Source: Pseudoroseomonas cervicalis (GTDB taxonomy: Bacteria > Pseudomonadota > Alphaproteobacteria > Acetobacterales > Acetobacteraceae). Taken from it: a stretch of DNA of 64,000 nucleotides. Every line of letters begins with the position of its first letter. Within the stretch, counting starts at the first letter, position 1. Positions 1 to 6,458 of this stretch are shown here, one piece after another. Under the pieces are notes generated by a model. The model did no database searches, was not told where the DNA came from, and saw only the letters and a list, made by a program, of their open reading frames with translations. The position numbers and the translations under genes were made by a program. The stretch lies in the NCBI RefSeq assembly GCF_030818485.1, contig NZ_JAUTAJ010000001.1, positions 1 to 64,000 on the forward strand, in the 5' to 3' direction.

Positions 1-1
1 G

Positions 2-703
2 CAGCGCATCGCCGCGCATGAGGTCGGCATCAGCCGCGCCGTGCTGCCGCCGCTGCTGGTCGCGCGCCTCACCGAATGGCTGTCGCGCATCGGCCGCTGC
101 TCGCTGCCGAACTACGTGCCGCTGCGGCCGGGCGCGCCGAATGCGCACCGCGTCAATCGCTGGGATGAGCGCTCCTTCGTCAAGGCGAACTACCACCAGT
201 TCTCCTTCCTGCCCTGGAACCAGGATCCGTTCGACCTGTTCCGCCTGACCGCGCCGGTCTTCCGGCTGCGCAACCTGCTGGCCGGGCTGCCGCCGCAGAA
301 ATATCTGGGCCGCGCGCCGGAGGAGGGCGCCATCGCCCGGCTGCTGTTCCATTTCTACCCGGCGGGCGAGGGCTGCATGAACCTGCACCAGGACCCGGTC
401 GGGCCGCATCAATGCGCCGTGCCGCTGATGATGCTGTCGCGCTTCGGGCAGGATTACAGCGAGGGCGGGCTGGTGCTGCAGGAGAAGGGCGGCGCGCTGC
501 GCGGCGTCGATGCGGCGCTCGCCCCGGGCGATGTGGTCTGGTTCCACCCGCAGCAGGCGCATGGCATCGAGACGATCGATCCGCAGCGCCCCTGCGACTG
601 GCTGGCCTTTCGCGGCCGCTGGTCGGGCGTCTTCGCGGTGAACAAGCTGCAGGATGCGGCGGGCATCGCCGATGCCGCCGATCTCGGCCGCGCGGGCGGC
701 TGA
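2..703 (+). CDS. 2OG-Fe(II) oxygenase-like protein, 5' end outside window
   Basis: The reading frame is open from base 2 without a start, so the true N-terminus lies before the window. The visible part is about 233 residues. It contains an HxD pair in the segment FYPAGEGCMNLHQDPVGPH and a distal His in HPQQAHGIETID, the facial-triad layout of Fe(II)/2-oxoglutarate-dependent oxygenases, within a double-stranded beta-helix-like context (GDVVWFHP). The stop lies 4 bases before the ATG of the ATP-grasp gene, so the two are probably co-transcribed and act on one substrate. The substrate is not recognisable. The family assignment rests on motifs only. Confidence 0.6.
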   Translation, partial: QRIAAHEVGISRAVLPPLLVARLTEWLSRIGRCSLPNYVPLRPGAPNAHRVNRWDERSFVKANYHQFSFLPWNQDPFDLFRLTAPVFRLRNLLAGLPPQKYLGRAPEEGAIARLLFHFYPAGEGCMNLHQDPVGPHQCAVPLMMLSRFGQDYSEGGLVLQEKGGALRGVDAALAPGDVVWFHPQQAHGIETIDPQRPCDWLAFRGRWSGVFAVNKLQDAAGIADAADLGRAGG

Positions 704-707
704 ACGG

Positions 708-2012
708 ATGGCGCCGCGCCCGTCGATGCCGCGCCTGCTGGTCCTGGGCGCCGGGCTCGGCCTGGTGCCGCGCATCCGCGCCGCCCGCGCCGCCGGCTTC
801 TTCTGCATCGTCGCCGACGACCTGCCGGTGCCGCATGGTTTCGTGGTGGCCGATGCGGCGCTGCAGGTCAGGCCCGATGATGTCGCGGCGCTGCGCAAGG
901 GGGTCGCGGCCCTGGGCGGGGTGGATGCGGTGCTCGGCACCAATGAGGCGACGGCGCTGGCGGCGGCGCAGCTCGGCCGGGCGCTCGGCCTGCGCGGCGC
1001 GGCCGAGCCGGAGATCGTGGCGCAGGGGCTGGACAAGCTGGCGCAGCGCCAGGCCTGGCAGCGCCGGGCGCCGGAATACCACGTGCCGCACCGCCTGCTG
1101 CGCGGGCCGGAGGAGCTGCCGGGCCTGGCCGCCGCGCTGGGCGGCTTCCCGCTGGTGCTGAAGCCGCAGCGCAGCACCGGCGGCTCGCGCGGCGTCAGCC
1201 TGGTGGAGGGGGAGGCGGGGCTGGCCGAGGCCTATGCCTTCGCCGCCACCAGCGGTCTGCCGGGCAGCGCCGTGCTGGCCGAGGCGGCGCTGCCGGGGCC
1301 GCAATTCAGCTGCGAGACGCTGCTGCGCGACGGCGTCGCCCATTGCGTCGCGGTCGGACGCAAGGTGAAGTCGCCGCCGCCGGCGCGGGTCGATCTGGCC
1401 GTGGTCTATGATCGCGACGCCGATCAGTGGCGGGCGGAGGCCGCGCGCATGGTGGGCGCGCTCTGCGCCGCGCTCGGCTTCCGCGATGGCGCCACCCACA
1501 CCGAATTCGCCGCCACGCCCGCGGGGCTGCGGCCGATCGAGCTGGCGATGCGCTGCGGCGGCGGGCTGACGCCGGACCTGGCCGGCCGCGTCGGGGGCGT
1601 GGACCCCTTCCTGGCCGAGGCGCGCCGCGCCTGCTCCCTGCCCGAGACCCTGCCGCCGCCGGCCGCGCCGATCGCGGCGGAGGCCTGTTTCCGCTTCCTG
1701 CTCTTCCCGCCCGGCCAGGCGCTGCGGGCGGAGATCCCCGAGGGGCTGCGGCAGGAGCAGGGGGTGGTCGCGGCGGAGATCTTCCTGGCCGGGGATGGCC
1801 GCATCGCGCCGCTGCGCTGGACCTCGCAGCGCAGCGGCTGGATCGGCCTGGCGCAGCCGCCGGAGGCCAGCCCCGGCGTGGTGGCGCGCAGCGAGGCGCT
1901 GGCGGCGCGCCTGCGGCTGCACTACGCCGATGGCAGCGCGCATCCGCCGCTGCCCTGCGGCGCGGCGGCGGCCGGCCCGGCCGAGCCCGCCCGGCACCAT
2001 CCGGCGGCCTGA
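708..2012 (+). CDS. ATP-grasp domain ligase-like protein
   Basis: A 434-residue protein with a Rossmann-like N-terminus (PRLLVLGAGLGLVPRIRAAR, then VADDLPVPHG) and an ATP-grasp core. FPLVLKPQRSTGGSRGVSLV is the ATP-binding lysine and flexible loop. The segment around HTEFAATPAGLRPIELAMRCGG carries the metal-binding acidic residues. The layout resembles carbamoyl-phosphate-synthase-like and peptide-ligase ATP-grasp enzymes that join a carboxylate to an amine. The start at 708 follows the upstream stop by 4 bases; a second in-frame ATG at 726 is possible. Coupling to an oxygenase suggests small-molecule or cell-surface modification, but the product is unknown. Confidence 0.7.
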   Translation: MAPRPSMPRLLVLGAGLGLVPRIRAARAAGFFCIVADDLPVPHGFVVADAALQVRPDDVAALRKGVAALGGVDAVLGTNEATALAAAQLGRALGLRGAAEPEIVAQGLDKLAQRQAWQRRAPEYHVPHRLLRGPEELPGLAAALGGFPLVLKPQRSTGGSRGVSLVEGEAGLAEAYAFAATSGLPGSAVLAEAALPGPQFSCETLLRDGVAHCVAVGRKVKSPPPARVDLAVVYDRDADQWRAEAARMVGALCAALGFRDGATHTEFAATPAGLRPIELAMRCGGGLTPDLAGRVGGVDPFLAEARRACSLPETLPPPAAPIAAEACFRFLLFPPGQALRAEIPEGLRQEQGVVAAEIFLAGDGRIAPLRWTSQRSGWIGLAQPPEASPGVVARSEALAARLRLHYADGSAHPPLPCGAAAAGPAEPARHHPAA

Positions 2013-2028
2013 GCGCCGGCGGCCGGCC

Positions 2029-2589
2029 TCAGCTGCGCTCCACCGCCAGGGCGGCGGCATCGATGGCCGCGGCGATGGCCTGGGCGGCCTCCGGCGCCAC
2101 GGCCCGGCCGCGCAGCCGCAGGCGCAGCGCCAGCTTCAGATTCTCCATGGCGCGCAGCACCGGGTCGGGGATGCCCGCCGGCGGGCCGCCGCCGCCGCGC
2201 GCCAGCAGCGCCGTGGCGGCCGCGGCATTGGCCTGCAGGAAGGCCTCGCCCTCGGCGGTCAGGCGGTAGCGCTTGCGGCCGGCCTCGGCCGGTTCGGGGC
2301 GCGCATAGCCCATGTCGTCCAGCCAGGCGAGGGTCGGGTAGATCACCCCCGGGCTCGGCGAATAGGCGCCGGCGAAGCGCTCCTCGACCGCCTTGATCAG
2401 CTCATAGCCATGGCGCGGCTGCTCGCCGATCATCGCCAGCAGCAGCAGGCGCAGCTCGCCATAATCGAACAGCCGGCGGCCATGCCGGCGATCGACATGG
2501 CCATGGCGATGCCCATGACGATGCTCGCGGCCGGGCGCGCCGTCGCCGCCGCAGGGCGGTGCCTCGGGGTGGTGGTGGCGGTGCCGCAT
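2029..2589 (-). CDS. yqjI: PadR-family regulator with His-rich N-terminus (YqjI-like)
   Basis: 186 residues. The first 40 are rich in His with one Cys (HRHHHPE, then HRHGHRHGHVDRRHGRR). A PadR winged helix follows: FDYGELRLLLLAMIGEQPRHGYELIKAVEERF, then YSPSPGVIYPTLAWLDDMGY. The helical C-terminus has a segment RAMENLKLALRLRLRG. This order matches E. coli YqjI, a nickel-responsive repressor whose N-terminal extension binds metal. Metal control is therefore inferred here. The gene lies 23 bases downstream of the DUF2218 gene in the same orientation, so both probably form an operon that the regulator itself controls. Confidence 0.8.
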   Translation of the reverse strand: MRHRHHHPEAPPCGGDGAPGREHRHGHRHGHVDRRHGRRLFDYGELRLLLLAMIGEQPRHGYELIKAVEERFAGAYSPSPGVIYPTLAWLDDMGYARPEPAEAGRKRYRLTAEGEAFLQANAAAATALLARGGGGPPAGIPDPVLRAMENLKLALRLRLRGRAVAPEAAQAIAAAIDAAALAVERS

Positions 2590-2612
2590 CGGGGTGCCTC
2601 CTGCCGCCGGGC

Positions 2613-2942
2613 TCAGCCGGCGGCGCCATCCTGCCAGTCGAAGCGCAGCGGCGCCTCGCGGAAGGCGAAGCGCTCCAGATGCCGCTCCACCGCGCCCTGC
2701 AGCGCGGCGAGCTGTCCCTCCGCGCTGGCCTCCAGCGCGCAATGCAGCCCGTCCGGCGCGGCGCGCAGCTGCAGCACCGCCTCGCCCGGCCAGTCGGCGC
2801 CGCGCGCGTCGCGCGGGAAGACGACACGGCCCTGCTCGGGGGTGAAGTCGACGGCCAGGCTGTGGGCCCAGTGCTTGCAGAGCTGCTGCAGATAGCGGCC
2901 GGCCTGGGCGGTGGGCAGCGTGGCGTGGCTGTGGAGGGGCAT
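2613..2942 (-). CDS. DUF2218 family protein
   Basis: 109 residues. The segment AGRYLQQLCKHWAHSLAVDF followed by GRVVFP is characteristic of DUF2218, a small domain often found beside or fused to siderophore-interacting ferric reductases. Its biochemical role is not established. An AGGA box lies a suitable distance before the ATG. It is the first gene of a two-gene operon with the YqjI-like regulator, which in E. coli controls a ferric reductase; the context points to iron or nickel homeostasis. No reductase gene is seen in this window. Confidence 0.8.
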   Translation of the reverse strand: MPLHSHATLPTAQAGRYLQQLCKHWAHSLAVDFTPEQGRVVFPRDARGADWPGEAVLQLRAAPDGLHCALEASAEGQLAALQGAVERHLERFAFREAPLRFDWQDGAAG

Positions 2943-3000
2943 GGCGCATCCTGTCTCGAAGGGGAGGGGGGCCGGCCGGGCCGGGCCTCCGCCGCGTTCA

Positions 3001-3019
3001 GATGCATCTCGATATATCG
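3001..3019. promoter_or_regulatory. Palindromes upstream of the DUF2218-padR operon
   Basis: Two short palindromes, GATGCATC at 3001-3008 and CGATATATCG at 3010-3019, form the only AT-rich patch between the LysR gene and the DUF2218 start. PadR regulators commonly autoregulate through such palindromes, so this is a candidate operator. Inference from position and symmetry. Confidence 0.4.
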
Positions 3020-3023
3020 GAAT

Positions 3024-3944
3024 TCAAGGGCCGGTGCCGTGCCCGCCGCGCCCCTGCTGCCGCAGATGGTCGATCAGCGCGCGCAGCTTGGGGGCGAGGT
3101 TGCGGCGGCTCGGGAAGTACAGGAAGAAGCCGGGGAAGCTCGGGCAGTATTCGGCCAGCAGCGGCACCAGCTCGCCGCGCTCGATCCAGGGCCGGAAACT
3201 GTCCTCCATGCCGAAGGTGATGCCCTGGCCGGCGCAGGCCAGGCGGATCATCAGCTGCATGTCGTTGGTGGTGACATAGGGCGCCACCTCGACATCGAAT
3301 TCCTCGCCATCCTCGCCGAATTCCCAGCGATAGGGCGGCAGATCGGGCGCCGGGCGCCAGCCGATGCAGCGATGCGCCGGCAGCTCGCGCGGATGCGCGG
3401 GTTTGCCCTGGCGCGCCAGATAGGCGGGGGCGGCGACCGCCAGCTGGCGCTGCGGCGTGGCCACCGGCACGGCGATCATGTCCTGCGCGATCACCTCGCC
3501 CAGCCGCACCCCGGCATCATAGCCCTCGGCCACGATGTCGAATTCCTCGTCGGTGACGGTGACGTCGAGGCGGATCTCCGGATGCGCCTCCAGGAAGGCG
3601 CCGAGCAGCGGGCCCGAGAGAAAACTCTCGGCGATCGAGGATACGGCCAGCCGCAGCAGGCCGGAGGGGCGGCCGCGCAGCGCGCCCGCGGCCTCCGCCG
3701 CCTGGCCGATCTCCGCCAGCCCGGCGGCGACGCCGGCATGGAAGCGCGCACCCGCCTCGGTCAGGCTGACGCTGCGGGTGGTGCGCAGCAGCAGGGCGAT
3801 GCCGAGCTGCGCCTCCAGCTTGCGCATGGTCTGGCTGACCGCCGAGCGGGTGACGCCGAGCCGGTCGGCGGCGGCGCGGAAGCTGCGGGTCTCGGCCACC
3901 GCCGCGAAGACGGTGAGGGCGTTGAGGTCAAGGCTCATTGTCAA
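3024..3944 (-). CDS. LysR-family transcriptional regulator
   Basis: 306 residues. The N-terminal winged helix-turn-helix (residues about 4-63) reads LNALTVFAAVAETRSFRAAADRLG then SAVSQTMRKLEAQLG, typical of LysR proteins. A periplasmic-binding-like effector domain follows (about residues 95-300). An in-frame ATG two codons downstream is an equal start candidate. It is divergent from the short-chain dehydrogenase gene at 4055 with about 110 bases between them, the classic LysR regulator/target layout, so it probably controls that gene. The effector is unknown. Confidence 0.9.
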   Translation of the reverse strand: MTMSLDLNALTVFAAVAETRSFRAAADRLGVTRSAVSQTMRKLEAQLGIALLLRTTRSVSLTEAGARFHAGVAAGLAEIGQAAEAAGALRGRPSGLLRLAVSSIAESFLSGPLLGAFLEAHPEIRLDVTVTDEEFDIVAEGYDAGVRLGEVIAQDMIAVPVATPQRQLAVAAPAYLARQGKPAHPRELPAHRCIGWRPAPDLPPYRWEFGEDGEEFDVEVAPYVTTNDMQLMIRLACAGQGITFGMEDSFRPWIERGELVPLLAEYCPSFPGFFLYFPSRRNLAPKLRALIDHLRQQGRGGHGTGP

Positions 3945-4054
3945 GCGAGGCTAACCGCTTCGGTCAGCAATGGGCAAGTTCTCTGGACGGCACGGCCTGG
4001 CTACCTCCTGACCAGCGCCGGCCTCCGCCGGCCAGCCAGGAGAGGAGCTTTCCC

Positions 4055-4777
4055 ATGGACAAGGTCGTTCTGATCACCGGCGCTTCCAGCGGCATCGGCG
4101 CCGCCATCGCCCGCGAACTGGCCACCGCCGGCGCGAAGCTGCTGCTGGGCGCGCGCCGCACCGACCGGCTGGAGGCGCTGGCCGAGGAGCTGAATGCCGC
4201 CGGCGGCACGGTGCGGGTCCGGCGCCTCGACGTCACCGACCGCGCCGATATGGCGGCCTTCGCCGACACGGCGCTCGGCGCATGGGGCCGCATCGACGTG
4301 ATGGTGAACAATGCCGGAATCATGCCGCTCTCGCCCATGGCCTCCCTGAAGCTCGACGAGTGGGAGCGCATGGTGGATGTCAACATCAAGGGCGTGCTCT
4401 GGGGCATCGCCGCCGTGCTGCCCGTGATGCAGCGCCAGGGGCAGGGGCATGTCGTCAACATCGCCTCGATCGGCGCGCTCAGCGTCTCGCCCACCGCGGC
4501 GGTGTATTGCGCGACGAAATACGCGGTGCGCGCCATTTCCGACGGGCTGCGGCAGGAGAGCCAGGCGCTGCGCGTCACCTGCATCCATCCCGGCGTGGTG
4601 GAGAGCGAGCTGGCCGACACCATCACCGACGCCGCGGCGGCGTCGCTGATGCGCGACTACCGCGCCATCGCGCTGAAGCCGGACGCCATCGCCCGCGCCG
4701 TGCGCTACGCCATCGAGCAGCCGGGCGATGTCGACGTCAACGAGATCGTCGTGCGCCCGACCGCCGCGGCGCACTGA
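4055..4777 (+). CDS. Short-chain dehydrogenase/reductase
   Basis: 240 residues with the full classical SDR signature: TGASSGIG nucleotide-binding motif near residue 8, NNAGI near residue 83, catalytic Ser in INIASIGALS-like VNIASIG, and YCATK (Tyr/Lys pair) near residue 152. PG at HPGVVESE follows. The ATG at 4055 is preceded by AGGAGAGGAG. Classical SDRs of this type oxidise or reduce alcohols and ketones with NAD(P)(H); the substrate is not evident. Divergent to the LysR gene that probably regulates it. Confidence 0.9.
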   Translation: MDKVVLITGASSGIGAAIARELATAGAKLLLGARRTDRLEALAEELNAAGGTVRVRRLDVTDRADMAAFADTALGAWGRIDVMVNNAGIMPLSPMASLKLDEWERMVDVNIKGVLWGIAAVLPVMQRQGQGHVVNIASIGALSVSPTAAVYCATKYAVRAISDGLRQESQALRVTCIHPGVVESELADTITDAAAASLMRDYRAIALKPDAIARAVRYAIEQPGDVDVNEIVVRPTAAAH

Positions 4778-4799
4778 CCACGCGCCTCCAGGCGCCGGA

Positions 4800-4831
4800 G
4801 GCGGGGCGGGGGCCTGGGCGCCCGCCCCGCC
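4800..4831. terminator. GC-rich hairpin between convergent genes
   Basis: Perfect 11-bp inverted repeat (GGCGGGGCGGG at 4800-4810 and its complement at 4821-4831) with a 10-base loop, located between the convergent SDR and exported-protein genes. No T-run, so it could be a transcript-end structure rather than a textbook intrinsic terminator. Confidence 0.5.
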
Positions 4832-4851
4832 CGCACTTCGGGGCGCGCCCT

Positions 4852-5373
4852 TCAGCGCGGACCGCAGCCCGCTTCCAGCGCCGCGACACCCGGCTGCGCG
4901 CCGGAGAGCGGGATGCTCTCGGTCTGGCCCTCCAGCGTCACGCGCAGGGTCTGGCCGCGCAGGATGCGCAGCAGCGCCGCATCCAGCGGCAGGTCGCCGG
5001 CCAGCACGATCTGGTCGTCCAGCTCCTCCTGCTGCGCCGGCAGGCGCAGGCCGAGGCGCCCACCCTCGGAAGCCAGTTCCAGCCCCGCGGTCGTGCCGGC
5101 GCGCACCCGGTCGCGATCATCGACATAGCGCAGCGACAGGCGGCGCCGCGCGGTGTCGCAGACCAGCAGCAGGCTCTGCTCGCTGCTCTCGGGAACCTCA
5201 TAGGCCAGATAGAGGCGGCCCTCGCCCTGGCGCTGCTCCCAGCGCATCGCCTGCGCCGCGGCCGGTGTCGCCGTGGCGAGCAGCGCCAGCCCTGCGGCCA
5301 TGCCCAGCGCGCGCAGCATCGCGCCCCGCTGCGCCGCGCCGCGCGACTCCCCGCTGCGCGCATTGCCCGACAT
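4852..5373 (-). CDS. Hypothetical exported protein
   Basis: 173 residues from the ATG at 5373, chosen because GGAG sits 6 bases before it; an internal ATG at 5319 would give 155 residues. A hydrophobic stretch LGMAAGLALLATATPAAAQA looks like a signal peptide with an AxA cleavage site. The mature part is soluble, beta-rich and acidic, with two cysteines (LLVCDTARRRLS and the C-terminal AGCGPR) that could form a disulfide in the periplasm. No family was recognised. Confidence 0.6.
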   Translation of the reverse strand: MSGNARSGESRGAAQRGAMLRALGMAAGLALLATATPAAAQAMRWEQRQGEGRLYLAYEVPESSEQSLLLVCDTARRRLSLRYVDDRDRVRAGTTAGLELASEGGRLGLRLPAQQEELDDQIVLAGDLPLDAALLRILRGQTLRVTLEGQTESIPLSGAQPGVAALEAGCGPR

Positions 5374-5583
5374 GCCTGTCTCCATCGTCATCCTGCGCAA
5401 GCCATCCCGCCGGCGCCGCATCGCGGCAAGCGGGGCGCGCGGAACATTCGCGTGAGAGCGGCATGGCGACGACAACGCTGAGCGGGATGTGAGCGTCTCT
5501 CTCCCGATCGTGCGCAGCCCGGCTCTGGATGCGGCGACGCCGGCGGCGCAGTGAAGCGCCGTCACTTCTATTTCGGAGGAATC

Positions 5584-6213
5584 ATGACCCGTCTCCTGGC
5601 CACCGCGACCGTCCTGGCGCTCGGCGCGGCGCCGCTCTTCGTCACCGCCGCCGAGGCGCAGCCCACCAATCTGCGGCCGACCCGCGACGTCACCGTCGCC
5701 TACCGCATGAGCATGGCCGGCGCGCCGCCGCAGGAGATGCAGATGGCCTTCTCCCCCAGCACGGGCAAGCAGCGCGTCGACATGCCGGGCAATGCCGGCT
5801 GGATGCTGCTCGACCGCCAGGCCAACACGGCGACCATGGTGATGGAGGCGCAGCGCGCCACCATGGCGATGCCGCCGGCGACGGTTGCCGCCATGACGCA
5901 GGAAGCCCCTCCGGGCGCGACCTTCACCCGCAAGGCGACGGCGACGGTCGCCGGCCAGTCCTGCACCGAGTGGGAGATGGTGGCGGGCCAGGTGCGCGGC
6001 ACCTCCTGCTTCACCGATGACGGCGTGCTGCTGCGCTCGGTCGGCACCGGGCCGAACGGCGCCTCGGTGACGATGGAGGCGACGCAGGTGACCTATGGCA
6101 CCGTCGACCCGGCCAAGCTGACCCTGCCCACCGGCTACACCGCCATGCCGGCGCCGGGCCAGGCCCCGGCCGCGCCGGGTGGCGCGGCCCCGGGCGCGCG
6201 CCCGGCCCGCTGA
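5584..6213 (+). CDS. Hypothetical secreted protein (DUF4412-like)
   Basis: 209 residues starting at an ATG preceded by GGAGGAATC. The N-terminus LLATATVLALGAAPLFVTAAEA is a signal peptide. The mature protein has repeated Met-rich stretches (MVMEAQRATMAMPP), a pattern ACTEWE-like QSCTEWEMVAG and a second Cys in GTSCFTDDG, suggesting one disulfide. It ends in an Ala/Pro/Gly tail. It resembles the DUF4412 type of periplasmic proteins in general shape, but this is weak. Role unknown. Confidence 0.65.
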   Translation: MTRLLATATVLALGAAPLFVTAAEAQPTNLRPTRDVTVAYRMSMAGAPPQEMQMAFSPSTGKQRVDMPGNAGWMLLDRQANTATMVMEAQRATMAMPPATVAAMTQEAPPGATFTRKATATVAGQSCTEWEMVAGQVRGTSCFTDDGVLLRSVGTGPNGASVTMEATQVTYGTVDPAKLTLPTGYTAMPAPGQAPAAPGGAAPGARPAR

Positions 6214-6458
6214 GGCCTTTCGGCAGGCGCGGCCGCTCCCCCGCGGGGCGGCCCCACCCTGCCGGCGTCGCGCGGCGGGCCTTGCCGCCGGCCGCGCATC
6301 CCCGCCCAGCCTCGAGCCGGCTGGCGGGGAAGGCGGCTGTCCAGGCGATCAGGCCTGCCGGCAGCGGGCGCCCGGCAGGGGCACCGGGGGAGCGGCTGGC
6401 ACTGTCGGCATGCTGCCTTCCGCATAATCTATCTTATGTAAAATAAGCCCCGGGACGC

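Noticed and set aside
180..2060. 626-codon open frame on the minus strand at the left end
   Set aside because: Antisense to the oxygenase and ATP-grasp genes, which carry active-site motifs and a proper start. No protein-like composition.
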